NCBI GenBank assembly: GCA_963965975.1
Contig: OZ014413.1
Span: 1,242,501-1,306,500, forward strand
From: Xestospongia bergquistia
Taxonomy: Eukaryota > Porifera > Demospongiae > Haplosclerida > Petrosiidae
Direction of reading: 5' to 3'
Length of the DNA stretch: 64,000 nt
Shown here piece by piece: positions 1 to 12,852 of the stretch. The notes under the pieces are model-generated. The model did no database searches. It was not told the origin of the DNA and saw only the letters and a program-made list of their open reading frames with translations. The position numbers and the translations under genes were made by a program. Numbering within the stretch: the first letter of the stretch is position 1; each line of letters starts with the position of its first letter.

Positions 1-300
1 TTTGCTTTTTGATGTTACCCTGGTTATCTCCCCTTACAAATAAGATTGAAAGTCAGTTTTAACAGCTATTATAATTAACATGTACATTATGTGGCTTCAG
101 TAGTGAGAGCACATATCATATCATCATTGAATAATCTCAAATGATTGCATAATAATATCATATAACACTCTTTACTCTATTACACAATTAATAATTGTTT
201 AGTCAGATATTTCAGTAGTTATTTGAGTGTTTTCTTCAGTGATGATATTATCTTACCTATAATATAGAAATTTAAAACAAAAACAAACAAACTGGCTATA
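1..300. repeat. Intronic direct repeat marking the SH3-gene duplication
   Basis: The first 300 bases closely match about 4566-4870 (shared start tttgctttttgatgtta). Both lie in the intron before the proline-rich exon. With the coding match this gives a tandem duplication period of about 4.57-4.6 kb. Confidence 0.85.
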
Positions 301-413
301 GGTTATTGGCAATATCTGACAATGTCAATTTAGACTTCGTTTTTACACAAACATGCAACAATGCAGTAATCTTTTATTTTCTTGTTTCATCTTTTCGTTC
401 ACTTCTTTTTTAG

Positions 414-2547
414 ATGCTCCAGAAGACGCACCCCCTCCTGTCCCTCCCAAACCCACAAGCCTATCAAGAATTTCTCCAGATCTTCTCCCTCCCAAACCCA
501 CAAGCCTATCAAGAATTTCTCCAGATCCTCTTCCTCCCAAACCCACAAGCCTATCAAGAATTTCTCAAGATGATCCTGAAGATTATCAAAAAATGGGACC
601 AGGTGGAGCAGTTTCCCAAGTTAAAGCAGGAAAGACAAAATCAAAATCAAAACCAAAACCACTTACAGATGAAGAAAAGGTATTGACTAGAACCTTTAAT
701 AAATTATCTACTAGACCCTCTGCTAATCTATAATGTATTATTATAATGACCTACATTTGATATCCTCTGCTAATCTATAATGTATTATTATAATGACCTA
801 CATTTGATATCCTCTGCTAATCTATAATGTATTATTATAATGACCTACATTTGATATCCTCTGCTAATCTATAATGTATTATTATAATGACCTACATTTG
901 ATATCCTCTGCTAATCTATAATGTATTATTATAAATGACCTATATTTGATTGTAGGAAATTATGAGAATCATGGAACGTGAGAAACAGAGACGTTATGCA
1001 AAAGGGACACTTGTTGTTGCTACGGCAACCTTTAGAGCTGAGAAATTTCAGGTAAGATTTTATTTTAAACTCAAGTAATTTTGTTATTGTCTTTACTTCT
1101 ATAGGATATGGCTTTTAAAGTTCATGAAGAAATGATCCTATTAGAACCAATGCAGGTATGCTTTAATGTCTTACTATAGAAGTGTTTTCAGCAATAATTT
1201 TTTTTTAAAAATTTAAATATTTGAGACATTAATTTATGCTGAATACATATTTTCCAAGCCACTTCCACTAATTAATACAAGCTTTACACAGAATTAAATT
1301 TTTCTTACTTGTGACTTCAAACAAACTAGTTCCAGACTTCCTGATTTATGCTTAAATTTGTATTGATTAATGTATTGCATCACCATAAACACACTATATT
1401 CTTCCTACGTATTGTTCTGTTTAAAGAGGAAATACCCACTCATACATGTTGTAATAATAATAATATACATGCTAGTACTATATATATATAGGTTAATACA
1501 ATATATATATGAGTACTCTACTACTGTATATTTACACTAGATGACTTTCATTTACTTTTTTTTGTTAAGGATTATTGCTGGTATTACGCACAAAAGGTGG
1601 AGAACCCATCCAAAAAGGGAGTTATACCAATAACTCATGTTCGGTTGGTCTATATGTCAGATGATGAGGATGAAGACGAAGGATTTTACAAGTACATATA
1701 ATAGGAAGTAATAATATAGGAAGTAATCATATATAGGAAGTAGTAATTGGAAGTAATAAATTATACTTAACTTTTATGTTTGTTAGTAGACCCACAAATC
1801 CAGGACATGAAAGACTCTATGATGGTAAGTATTGTAGTATACTTTAATTCTTTCTTATTCTTCCATTCTTCCTGCATTCCTGTATTGTTAATTCTTCCTT
1901 CTTTTCCTCCTTTACAGATAGGAATGATTTTATTACTCGATCTGGTTGGTTCTCATTTACTGGTTTAGCTCTTGGGAAGGAGGCACAATTAAACGTGCTA
2001 GCTCGTAAAGCTAAAATGAATTATGAAGACTTTATGGCTATCACCAAAGCTGTTTATATGCTCTCCTATCGACAAGAAAAGGTTAGGAAAGAGCAATTAA
2101 TATGATATAATAATTTTAGACACAGTCAATTTTATAGGTTTTTGTTGGTAAAGCTGATATTTTATCAGAGGAATTAATGAAACACTTTGATAATTTTGGG
2201 AAGACTCGCAAACAAATTTGTGAAATAGATGATGAATTGTGCCATCACACTGAAGCATCTGGTTGGGATGTAAGATATTATTTGTATCTTCCTTATATTT
2301 CATTGTTCTTCTTTCTTTTTCTCTCCTTTCCACTATTTGCTCACTCTCTCTCTCTCCTTATCCTTTTGGTCATAAGTTAAAGGTGTGGCCTATTGGTCCA
2401 GAACAAAATCTTGAGTTAGAATGGACAAAGAAAATTATTGAAAATGACTCCCTAAGTTCATCTGATGGAGCAGGAGTCAATGAATATATGTCTTTTACTA
2501 GTATGGAGACATTTAATACATTCTGGGAGTGGTTATCACCTAACTAA
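414..2547 (+). CDS. SH3-domain adaptor protein, copy 1 (3' exons; 5' end outside window)
   Basis: Eight exons keep frame across GT/AG junctions: 414-679, 956-1051, 1105-1155, 1570-1691, 1787-1824, 1918-2081, 2138-2269, 2377-2547. The first begins in phase 1, so earlier exons lie left of the window; by comparison with copy 2 they should encode an N-terminal SH3 domain. Seen here: a proline-rich linker with three PPKP repeats, an SH3 domain (GTLVVATATF, then WYYAQ, then KKGVIPITHVRLV) and a C-terminal region of about 170 residues (from RSGWFSFTGLALGKE to FWEWLSPN) that I do not recognise. Proteins of this build bind PxxP ligands in cytoplasmic signalling; partners cannot be read from sequence. 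An acidic run (DDEDEDE) follows the SH3. Intron sequences match copy 2, so the duplication is fairly recent. Sure of SH3; function otherwise unknown. Confidence 0.8.
442..576 (+). repeat. Coding minisatellite, 3 x 45 bp (PPKP repeat)
   Basis: Three near-identical 45-base units begin at about 442, 487 and 532 and encode the 15-residue unit PPKPTSLSRISPDLL. Copy 2 of the gene has a single unit at this place, so the repeat expanded in this copy only. Each unit carries a PPxP core of the type SH3 domains bind. Confidence 0.85.
719..945. repeat. Intronic tandem repeat, period 47 bp, about 5 copies
   Basis: The unit beginning tctgctaatctataatg recurs at 719, 766, 813, 860 and 907 in the first complete intron of the SH3 gene. 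The first copy overlaps a frame continuation of the preceding exon. The matching intron of copy 2 has one related copy only. Confidence 0.9.
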
Positions 2548-2969
2548 CTCTGTCAAAATTATTTTTATACACAGCCCTCCAATTTTACTATCATTGTTGT
2601 TCTTTTTTATTAATTCGAGTCATTTGATAATTTTTTTAGTTTGGCTAGAGTAATTGATTTTCTTTGTCTTTGTTATAGTTATAATTATTTTTACATGAAA
2701 ATGAAAGTATGGTATATATGTATAATTAGTACCAAATGCATTCCCAGTATAATGTCATATTATATTGTAAAGTAATACTAGATCTAACCCAATTAATTAG
2801 TTTATAGTGAACATGACATCTTTTAAGTCATCTACATATTGATCAATTAACTGCACAGCTGGATCATACACTCCTCTTTAATTAGTTCTGGTCACGCCTT
2901 CTTTCATCTACTATTGCAAGTAACACAGACCTGAGTGCTGATATAGCGAAGTAATTGGTCACTACAAAA
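2548..2969. other. Intergenic region between the two SH3 genes
   Basis: A+T-rich spacer holding the 3' flank of SH3 copy 1 and the presumed promoter of copy 2. No open frame, tRNA or repeat is supported here. Confidence 0.6.
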
Positions 2970-5900
2970 ATGGAATCAATGAATGAAGAAGAGGTAATTT
3001 AAATCATTACTATATATGCATAAAGTTCAGTGTCTATTAAGCCTAAGTAAAAATATTGATCACTGCATTGGTGTATATTCCTATACTATGTATTATCCTC
3101 TTACTTGTATCCTATTGGTTTTATTATGAAGATTATAACTTTACTAGAAAGAAAAAAAACACAGAGATAGGGAGATAGAGACAGTTAAAAAATTTGATGA
3201 TCAAATTAAAATTTTAGTGTTTGATCTTGCATCTAGTATTTAATCGTGCTCAGTGTGAATAATGTATTGTTGATATATTTACGAAATTTATATATGGATT
3301 AATGGAAAGACAGATAAATAGATAACTTGATATTACAAGCTATACATACTAAATATAATAATTTAGTTGTAATATAATTATGTGCATTGTTGTGTAACTA
3401 CGAATATTTTGAAAAAACTCTTGTTGACTAAGTCGATAATAATATACTCTAGTATCAGGTAGTGGTACTCCATTACTTTCATTGTTTTTGTGAGGGTCAT
3501 TATTTATAAACTGACGTTCATGCGATAGTTTATGTAATACCCATTATATGGCTTGCAAACAATATTTAGAGGGATGGCAAACATTATGTTGCCTTCCTCT
3601 CCCAGAATCCCTCCTCCTCTTTCTCTCTTTTTCCAGGAGATGATGTTATCTCCAAATCAAGTTTGTATAGCTACTGATCACTTTGATGGACAGGAAGATG
3701 AAGTAAGCCAAACAATTCAGAGATAGAGAGATCATAAATCACAAATTGTTATAATTTTGTAGGACCTAACATTCTCTGAAGGGGAGCGTATTACTATCAT
3801 AAGACCCACAGAGGTATGATCAACAATACTCTGCTATACTTTCAATACAGTACATTGTGTTTTGCGGCTTCAGTTTGTATAGAAAAACAGCTTACAATGA
3901 CAAATAAAACTATTCCATTCTATTCAGATAATGATATTAACAAGAAAAACATTTGGTCAGATAATAATATTAACATGAACTAACAATAGTTGTGTTATCA
4001 TAATGACAGTTTGCAAGATGAAACCATATATGTTATTACTCTAGTGATAACTGTGAAGTAATTATAGTACTATAATAATATGTAAGATTACAAAATCTAT
4101 TAACCCATTTATCCAGCTAGCCATTAATCTGTTCTTTTATTCATCCATCTATTTATCTATTCTTTCTTTTATCCATCCATTTATCCATTAGGTCATGTTT
4201 TGGTACATAGCTAAAAATGAAAGAGGAGACGTGGGTACTGTACCAGCTACTCATTTAACACCAGTCACAGGTAAGACTAGTCTCCTTAAAGGGACATAGA
4301 CATGTTTCATAAAATTTGAGTTGTTAATTCCACAACACCAATCTAACACTGTATATGAACTCTATTCATCTCTAGCTAGTCTATAAATATAATATTTATA
4401 ACATTTATCGACATTATTGCACAACTGCACATATAGCACTTTTATAAGGTGTCAAGTACAATAGTTAATACTATGAATATTTAATAAGGCTAGTATAATT
4501 TCTGTATTATTATATCATGCCAGCTGAGTTTTATTGTTGTCATATAATTATAAAATATGGTTTAGTTTGCTTTTTGATGTTATCCTGGTTATCTCCCTTT
4601 ACAAATTAGGAATAAGGATTGTTAAGTCAGTTTTAACAGCTGTTATAATTAACATGTATCATGTGGTTTAGTAGTGAGAGCAAATATCATAAATCATCAT
4701 TAAATAATCTCAAATGATTGTACAACAATATCATATAACACTCTTTACTCTATTACGCAATTAATAATTGCTTAGTCAGGTGTATTGGGAGTTATTTGAG
4801 TGTTTTCTTCAGTGATAAAATTATATTACTTAGAAATTTAAAATGAAAATAAAACTAACTATCTATAAGTTATTGACAATATCTGACAATGTCAATTTAT
4901 ACTTTCTTTTACACAAACATGTAACAATTCAGTAAACTTTTATTTTTTCTGTTTGTGATTATGTGTCTGTTTTAGGACTCACATAATAACTTATCTTTTA
5001 ACTTATCTTTTCATCATCTCCTAGAAGCTCCGAAGAAAGTTCCCCCTCCTGTTCCCCCCAAACCCACATTTCAGTCAAAGGAGATGTCTCCAGATGACAT
5101 GGACGATTATGAACAAATGGGTCCAGGTGGAGTAGCTCCCCTAGCTAAATTGGGGAATCCAAAACTCACAAAAGAACAAAAGGTATTGACCAGACCCTTC
5201 ACTAAATTATTTACCAGACCCTCTGCTAAAATATAATGTAGCATTACTGTATTGTCTAATGAGTAATGGCCTATATTTAATTATAGGCAATTATGAAAAT
5301 CATAGAACATGAGAAACATAGACGTTATGCAAAAGGGACACTTGTCGTTGCTACAGCAACCTTTAGAGCTGAGAATTTTAAGGTAAAACTAAACTTAAGT
5401 ATTTTTTTATTGTCTTTACTTCTATAGGATATGTCTTTTAAAGTTCATGAAGAAATGATCCTTATAGAACCAATGCAGGTGAGTTTATACAAGACTTACC
5501 ATAGAAGTGTTTTTTCAGCAATAATTTTTAAAAGAAATTTATATATATTTTTCAATCATTTCCTGTCTGTATTAAGTAATGCAAGTTTTTTACACATAGT
5601 TAAATCTTTGCATGCTAATAATATTTAAAAAAAACTATTTCCTAGCAAAAGACTCTGTTTAAATTATTTTGCTTAGTGTACAGTACCTGTATATTTGAAC
5701 TATATATAAATGTCTTAACAAATCCTTTAATTTATGTACTCATATAATAAAATAATAATACATTTATTACAATTACTAGCACTAACTGATCTACTCTTTA
5801 TTATTAAAAGCCCTCAATTTTATTTCTCGTGTCTTTTATTGTCATTAAATATGGCTGATATTATGCACATTAATGTATGGCATCTATATATCCGCACTCT

Positions 5901-7268
5901 AAGCATTAGTGTCCTACGTATTGTTCTATTTAAAGAGGAAATACCCACTCATACATGTTGTAATAATAATAATATACTTGCTAGTACTATATATACAGGT
6001 TAATACAACATATATGAAAACTCTATTAGTCTAATCTTACACTGGATGATTTTGGTTCATTTCTTATCATTAAGGATCTTTGCTGGTACTATGCACAAAA
6101 GGTAGAGAACCCATCCAAAAAGGGAGTTATACCAATAACTCATGTTCGGTTGGTCTACATGTCAAGCGATGAGGATGAAGATGAGGAATTTAGCAAGTAT
6201 GTAGCGATAGGAAGTAGTAATAGGAAGTAGTGATAGGAAGTAGTGATAGGAAGTAGTAATAGGAAGTAGTAATAGGAAGTAGTGATAGGAAGTAGTAATA
6301 GGAAATGATGAATAATACTTAACTTTTATATCTTTATTCTAATTGTTATTACCTCCATATTAGGATTAGGGTTTATGGTGCTTCTTGGAGTAAGTTGTAC
6401 TATGATGACATCACTATATGTCATGTCATGATGATGTCATCATAGTAAGTTACACCAAGAACTACCCTCCGTATCGGACACTTGAAAAAGAATGTGTCAA
6501 AGGGTGTATATGTTTTATGAATAAAATTTGAGTTAATTGTGACTGATTCTTTGGTTGTTGTTCCATTCAGTATTGTTACTATATTTGTTAAGCTACAGTA
6601 GTTATATACTACATAACCTTTAGGACCCTTTTTTTAATTGTTTGTTTTTATATCTCTAATAGAATATCCACAAACTCAGCACACGAAAGACTCTATATTG
6701 GTAAACATTGTAATATATTATTTATCTTTAGTTTAATTCTCTCTTCTCTCCCACCCTTTCTCTTCCTGTATTCCTCCCATATTTCTTCCCCTCCCTTACA
6801 GATAGGAATGATTTCATTACTCGATCTGGTTGGTTCTCATTTACTGGTTTAGCTCTTGGGAAGGAGGCACAATTAAATGTGCTAGCTCACAAAGCCAAAA
6901 TGAATTATAAAGACTTTATGGCTATCACCAAAGCTGTTTATATGTTCTCTTATAGACAAGAAAAGGTTAGGAAAGACACACTTAATTATAATGCAATAAC
7001 TAACTAATTTAGACACTTTTAATTTTATAGGTTTTTGTCGGTAAAGCTGATATTTTATCAGAAGAATTAATGAAACATTTTGATAGTTTTGGGAAGACTC
7101 GTAAACAAATTTGTGAAATAGATGATGAATTGTGTCATTATACTGAAGCATCTGGATGGGATGTAAGATATTATTTGTATCTTCATTATTTCATTGTTGC
7201 TCTCTCTGTCTCTGTTTCTCTTCTTTCCTTCCCTCTTTCCAACTTATTGTCTCTTTATATGTCTCCCT

Positions 7269-7300
<32 letters not shown>

Positions 7301-7516
7301 CCCTCTCCCTCTCTCTCTCTCTCTCTGTATCCTTTTGGTCACAAGTTAAAGGTGTGGCCTGTTGGTCCAGAACAAAATCTTGAGTTAGAGTGGACGAAAA
7401 AAATTATTGAATATGATTCATTGAACTCATCTGATGGAGCAGGAATTAATGAACATATATCATTTACTAGTATGGACACATTTAGTACATTCTGGGAGTG
7501 GTTATCACCTAACTAA
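2970..7516 (+). CDS. Two-SH3-domain adaptor protein, copy 2 (complete)
   Basis: Twelve exons: 2970-2993, 3637-3702, 3763-3813, 4192-4270, 5025-5182, 5287-5382, 5428-5478, 6075-6196, 6663-6700, 6802-6965, 7031-7162, 7346-7516. They sum to 384 codons (383 aa). The ATG at 2970 begins MESMNEEE, the first in-frame Met. Order: SH3-1 at about 15-75 (VCIATDHFDG, LTFSEGERI, FWYIAKNERGDVGTVPATHL); a proline-rich linker (VPPPVPPKP); SH3-2 at about 140-205 (GTLVVATATFRAE, WYYAQ, GVIPITHVRLV); an acidic stretch; and an unrecognised C-terminal region shared with copy 1. The linker could bind an SH3 domain in cis or trans (inference). SH3 exons 2 and 3 recur in decayed form at 21.8, 25.1 and 38.5 kb. The fifth intron downstream holds a 13-bp minisatellite. 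Exon calls are by eye but splice frame is consistent throughout. Confidence 0.82.
6203..6309. repeat. Intronic minisatellite, 13-bp unit
   Basis: About eight copies of aggaagtagtaat / aggaagtagtgat directly after a splice donor in SH3 copy 2. SH3 copy 1 has a shorter, irregular version at 1705-1757. Confidence 0.9.
6379..6462. repeat. Imperfect inverted repeat in intron (possible MITE remnant)
   Basis: Arms 6379-6413 and 6429-6462 are near-complementary around the cores actatgatgacatca and tgatgtcatcatagt. The matching intron of SH3 copy 1 has no such sequence, so it looks inserted. No terminal duplication is clear. Confidence 0.6.
7263..7327. repeat. CT microsatellite at a splice acceptor
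   Basis: (CT)n with CCCTCTC interruptions in the last intron of SH3 copy 2, forming the polypyrimidine stretch before the final exon. Confidence 0.9.
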
Positions 7517-7951
7517 TTAATAGTAAAAATATCATTTTTATGCAGTCCTCCAGTTGTGCTACTACATTGTTCAATACTAGTCACTATACTCAGTATTTTT
7601 AAAATTTGGAGTGAATTAACTGAAGAATGGTTTTAGCCACTTTGATAAATTATTGTACATCTAGTTGGTTTTATCAATACTTGGTTTCTGCTACAAGTAA
7701 GATATGTACAAAAAGTAAATACCATGAAATCAGATGATGTAAATATAAAGTTAAAATAAGGCCAAATATTTTGTCTTATTTTCATATATAAAAGAGGGTG
7801 GAACATAATATATAAACTAATATAATATGTAACAGCGGGTAGTAGTAAATAAAAAAGGAGCTTAAAGTCAAAAAGATACAATATATATGATAAAGGAAAG
7901 TTAGCATTGATTAAAAAAATACAATGCAAGAATAACAATCTCCTGACCTGC
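7517..7951. other. Convergent intergenic region, SH3 copy 2 and ceramidase copy 1
   Basis: 3' flanks of two genes that end towards each other. A 45-base piece around gttttagccactttgataaa at 7630 is repeated at about 14010 and 14383, marking edges of the 6.7-kb duplication. No gene seen. Confidence 0.6.
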
Positions 7952-9092
7952 TCACCCTTGTACTTTAAAAATGCTAGATATACCACTATAAGAGTGTACT
8001 CCATCGTGTTTGTAGTATCCAAAATGTCTGATACGATAGTTTCCAGCAGGAGTACCTGGAGGAATAGTCCATTCTATGGTGATGTCACTAGTACAACCTC
8101 CCAATAATTCATCAATGATACATACTAAATCATTGTGTTCATATTTCCAATAAAATCTATAAGATGACAATGAAAATACAAGAATTACCTCATTAATAAT
8201 ACACTGATTTTGCCCATACCTTGTTTCAAAGGAGGCATCATTACATATGGTATTCCATTGTCCATCACTGTTCTGTTGTTCAACAGTCAAAAATGTAGAT
8301 TCAGTCTGTTTAAAATAGTAATATATAGTATGATGTCATTGCTGAATGTTACTATTAATAAATTTAACATACCATCCTATTATTGCGTGGATTACCAGAA
8401 TAGAACTGGACTGTAACTGTGTCATTCTAAAAGGTAATACATTAGTACCTCATCTCACTGTCTGTACATCAATAATATCTATTTGTCAATTTAATTTGTT
8501 AATCCATTCCTATAATACTAGTTCATTTCTTTAACAAACTTACCACATTATAAGTACTTTTCACATCACTCTTAATATCACCAAAATTCTTGCCTCTTGG
8601 GGCAGCATCATTCAATACTGGTAACTGAAATGATAGTTGTTTTCCAGAATAGTCTGGAACAGTGACATTAGACTTAATAGTTTCATTCTATAAAGAGAAA
8701 ACTCATTAAGGAGATAAGATGGAGATAAAAAGTGTACTTTGGCTAAAGCAGCTGCTAGTCTATCAAACTCTTGTATATAAGCTTCTAATGTATGTGGACC
8801 AAAAATTGTGGAAGCAGCTTCATAACGTTGTTGCTAAATAATTTAAACATAAGAGAATAAGTTAATAAATAAAGTCTTAGAAAATAGAGATCTACAATAG
8901 ATCCTATTCACCTGGTACTCTTCGTAAGTTGCAATATAATCAGAGTATGTGTTTGATAGACCAGCAATGACTGGTATAAGATCATCAAGAAATCCACCAA
9001 CTAATGTCTACAATAATAGAAATGATTAACAATACAATAAGTTATTAATGAACTACATGTAAGTGAATGTCAATGGGAAATAATAAAGGGAG

Positions 9093-9127
<35 letters not shown>

Positions 9128-10971
9128 GATAAAAAGACTCATTGTTTTTCATAATGTATGCTGATCACAGATTACTAACTTGTGCGACGGCATTTCTAAG
9201 TCGTCTACCAGACATAGTAGTAAATTCCCCTGGTACAGCTATAATCACTAACTGACCAACTTTAAGGATTTGTAATGGGACTATTTTAGGTGCCCACGGA
9301 TAAGGAACATCCATATCTCCTAATAAGAAGATACAATATTAAACGTATTGTTAATATAGTAACTAATGGTAACTACCATTGTATCTACTATGTACCTGTA
9401 TCAAGGAGGATAGGTTTAGGATGTTGACAAGCCTTCTGTTCAGGAGAAGGGTTATGCAAGAAATGACCTACTAAGTCCCAGAATTTATTTCCTGTGGTGT
9501 CATCTGTAACACATAGATCATAGATTTTGTGTATAGTGTAATATAATACTGTATTGATTTTATATTAAGAGGTATGTAATAGTTGGTATATACTTTGTCT
9601 GAAGCTAAATGCTCCAGGACCATCAATAGTACCAGCTGCAAAACTGTCACCCATTGCTGGTGTGCATGTTTGTACCTGTATAAAAACAAGTGACAATATG
9701 TCCATCTCACCTCTCTCTCTCTCTCTCTCTTACTTTTTTTCCATTGATATCCACTTCTATCTTGGAAAAATCCTCAAATACATGTATATATTGAATAGGT
9801 CCAACGATTTCCTCTTCAGCACTGTCATATAATTCCTATAATATAGTATGTGTTTATATAATTGTGTAATATGAGCCTAAATTATAGTAGGAGCTTAAGA
9901 GAAGGTTATATTCCAATAAGTGCTTATTTGCATTACTAGGTGCTAATATAAAGTAGGAGCTTATATTCCAGTATGTGTTTATTTAAGGTAGAGGAATAAC
10001 TAGATGCTACATAAAGTAGGAGCTTATATAATAGAGCATAGATTAGAAAATAAATAAATATTATGATGACATCCTTAAGAAATCTCTAAATATTTTATAC
10101 CATCTACAATTATTATAACAAGATACTGAAGATAGTAACTTGTTATAATAAAGTCTTACTTTTCCTTTATTGAATTGTCTTTCTCCAATAATACGTGTAC
10201 TATCAAACATATCTTTACCAGGACCAAATGCAACACAATCTTCATTCTAATAAAAAGAACACATTAAAAATTAATTATATGAATAAATACTTCTCAAAAA
10301 GTCTATATCTATCTATCTATCTATATCAAATAATTGACTTATCATGTGATACTCTGAAGTCATACAATGATCTATGACTGACAGCTGATAATTAAGTTAA
10401 GAAGTACATTCACTTAACAGGTCCATATAAGGACAATGCTCCTATGTTCTATCTATATATCATTTTAAATGTGTAAAGGGGTCTCAAATACCAAGACAAT
10501 AAGACACCAATGTACTATAACTATGATATTACCATATCTAACTCTATTATAGTCATAGTGTATTATGACACATACTCATGTCATGACAAAAGGTACAGTA
10601 TAATACATGACTCACCCTTCCATTACAAGTTGATGAGATCTTATCACAGGGTTCACCAGTATGCAGACAATGTGGTCCTTTAATGTTAGGGGAGACATCA
10701 CCCTCGTTACTTTGAGCATAAGCAGCAACAAACTTGCTCTAATGAGAACAAAATCATGTGATATATCACATGTATATCATGTGACTTCATAGATAAGAAA
10801 GAAATTAATAACTATTTATTAACATACTTGTCCTGGTAATGATTGTGGATCCATTGCCTTCTCATGTAATAAAGATGCATATCCTTTATTATCTCCACTA
10901 ATTAATACATTAGTATTGTTCATACTTGTACAGTGAACAGCAAACCAACTAATATAACAAATATGTTATTA

Positions 10972-11009
<38 letters not shown>

Positions 11010-11151
11010 GTATGATATGTACCTGACAAGTCCCATATCATTACCAGAACTATCAACAAACTTGAGAACTGTCATAACTTTGTCAGTATCATATTCATAA
11101 CTGTAAATGAATAGATGAATGGTATGATGAATAGAGTGAGTGAGAGAGAGA

Positions 11152-11195
<44 letters not shown>

Positions 11196-12400
11196 CTCAC
11201 TCCTTAGCATCAGGATTCAAAGGATAAGCAGTAGGACTACGATTAATACTAGCATTAAGTAACTGTCCAATATTGACCATTAGCTTTCCAGGTTTCATAT
11301 CGTCATGAGCTCTGGAAATACTACCAACAATGCCTATAATAAGAGAGATAGTTACATATAGAGGTAAATGACAATAATGAGTTCATAAGATATTACTAAA
11401 AATAAAAAAAATTGACAATAGTTATCTACAAAGATGCTGACTAATCAACCAGTATATATGTATGTTGTTAGGTTTGTAATTTCTTACCATCCACTAATGA
11501 GTCTAGTGTTTCCTGTACAAATCCTAATGATGTCACTTCATAGAGAAGATATTGAAAATAACCAGCTGGTCCAGAGTGTGTATGTGTACCAGAGATACAC
11601 ACATTATCATTAGTATAAAGGTCACCATACTTGGTTTTAAGCTGTTCAATTACCTAAGAAGAAATGAACTAGTATGTATTACATTTAAAATAATTTTTCA
11701 GTAATCTATAAATGTATTACTTACCTAGATTATCATATAGGAGCTAGGAAAGATCATAATGCTGAAGTATATAGTAAGTACTGATGTATACTAGTCTAGA
11801 ACTTAGAAATGATAACTATCATAGGTAAGTTGGTAAGTACTAGTCTAGAACATATTAATGGTAGCTATCCTAGTTCACTGTGATAAGTACAGATCTTCAC
11901 CAGTCTAGAGCTTACTAATGGTAGCTATCTTTAGTATGTACTGATGTTTATTAGTCAAGAAGTTATATAATGATAGTTATCCTAGGTCACTGTTGTAAGT
12001 ACTTACTTTCATTTTCATAATTTGTGTTCCCATACAGGCATCAATACTAACAAAGACAATACGAGTTTGAGGATTTTTCAAGTCAGCAATAATGTAAGCT
12101 CGGCTGTACTGACGAAAATGGATGCCACGAGCAATTTGTTTAGGATTAGCCATTCCCATCTATAATAATAGAATTTAAAATATAAATAACTCCGTCATCA
12201 ATCTATCAATTTGTCTATAATGGAATATGTCATGTCTATTATCAGTGGATTATCAGTCCAAACAGAACACTAACCATTTCTATTTGTACAGCTGGTCCAG
12301 TAATATCATATCGACCTACACCCAGTAGATAGTCTGAGTCACCTAGAACGCAACTACAGAGAACAGTTAAAACAAATAGTGAAGCAAAAGGCCTCGCCAT
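7952..12400 (-). CDS. ASAH2-like: Neutral ceramidase, copy 1
   Basis: Hydrolyses ceramide to sphingosine and fatty acid; secreted or at the cell surface in animals. Eighteen exons from high to low: 12275-12400, 12007-12159, 11488-11653, 11201-11333, 11023-11100, 10828-10948, 10616-10738, 10160-10246, 9734-9835, 9594-9675, 9396-9503, 9180-9319, 8912-9007, 8738-8833, 8554-8697, 8373-8426, 8220-8305, 7952-8156. They total 700 codons (699 aa), within the family range. Start at 12400 gives a hydrophobic signal peptide (MARPFASLFVLTVLCSCVLG). Family marks: YLLGVGRYDITGP, GTHTHSGPAGY (zinc-binding His), NEGDVSPN with the nucleophilic Ser of the GDVSPN hexapeptide, GPGKDMFDSTRIIGERQF, and a C-terminal Ig-like part with TRFYW created by splicing the last 63-base intron. 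No break seen; tandem partner at 14727-19458. Confidence 0.92.
9090..9123. repeat. GA microsatellite in ceramidase intron
   Basis: (GA)n tract between exons 12 and 13 of ceramidase copy 1; the same intron in copy 2 carries one at about 15852-15884. Confidence 0.9.
10971..11009. repeat. ATT trinucleotide repeat in ceramidase intron
   Basis: About twelve ATT units between exons 5 and 6 of ceramidase copy 1; copy 2 has a shorter tract at about 18047-18075. A (GA)n tract in the next intron upstream (11139-11192) is also shared with copy 2. Confidence 0.9.
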
Positions 12401-12852
12401 ATCTTTGATCTGGCTTTAAAGGTATGGCTATCATTTACCACAGTAACCACACCCACTGAATGTAACATGTATAAAAAATATTATTACAGCCATAACTTTT
12501 ATTTACAAGTTCCATTAGACAATGTATTGTATTATTCTCGCTATGGATCATGATTGAGTGTTGACTGAATAAGGTTTATGTATTAACTTACTATTAAATC
12601 ATTTACATTAATTTATTCTAGTTGATCACTCGCCACTACAATTGGTCTGGTACTCATTATTAATATATATATATATATGGCAGTCTGAAAGTTCAATTGA
12701 TTATATTGACAATATCACAATTATGCAAACAATTATATTAACTAGACTATATACACACATAAGTAGCTAGCTTAAATATTTACAAAGCAAAGTAAATATA
12801 ATCAATATAAGTAAACCAATTGTTCATTACAACAAGAAAATATGCACTCAGT
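12401..12852. other. Intergenic region upstream of ceramidase copy 1
   Basis: 5' flank of the ceramidase and 3' flank of the GH45 pseudogene, with a short (TA)n run near 12663-12678. The same spacer in the duplicate carries the G+C-rich insert at 19.6 kb; this copy lacks it. No open frame supported. Confidence 0.6.

Noticed and set aside
8157-8219. Read-through frame joining the last two ceramidase exons (7952-8290)
   Set aside because: Both copies stay in frame, but splicing out 63 (copy 1) or 54 (copy 2) bases at GT/AG restores the family motif TRFYW, so it is an intron.
10920-11210. 96-codon frame with poly-Asn and Ser-Leu runs
   Set aside because: It is ceramidase exon 5 read through flanking ATT and GA microsatellites.
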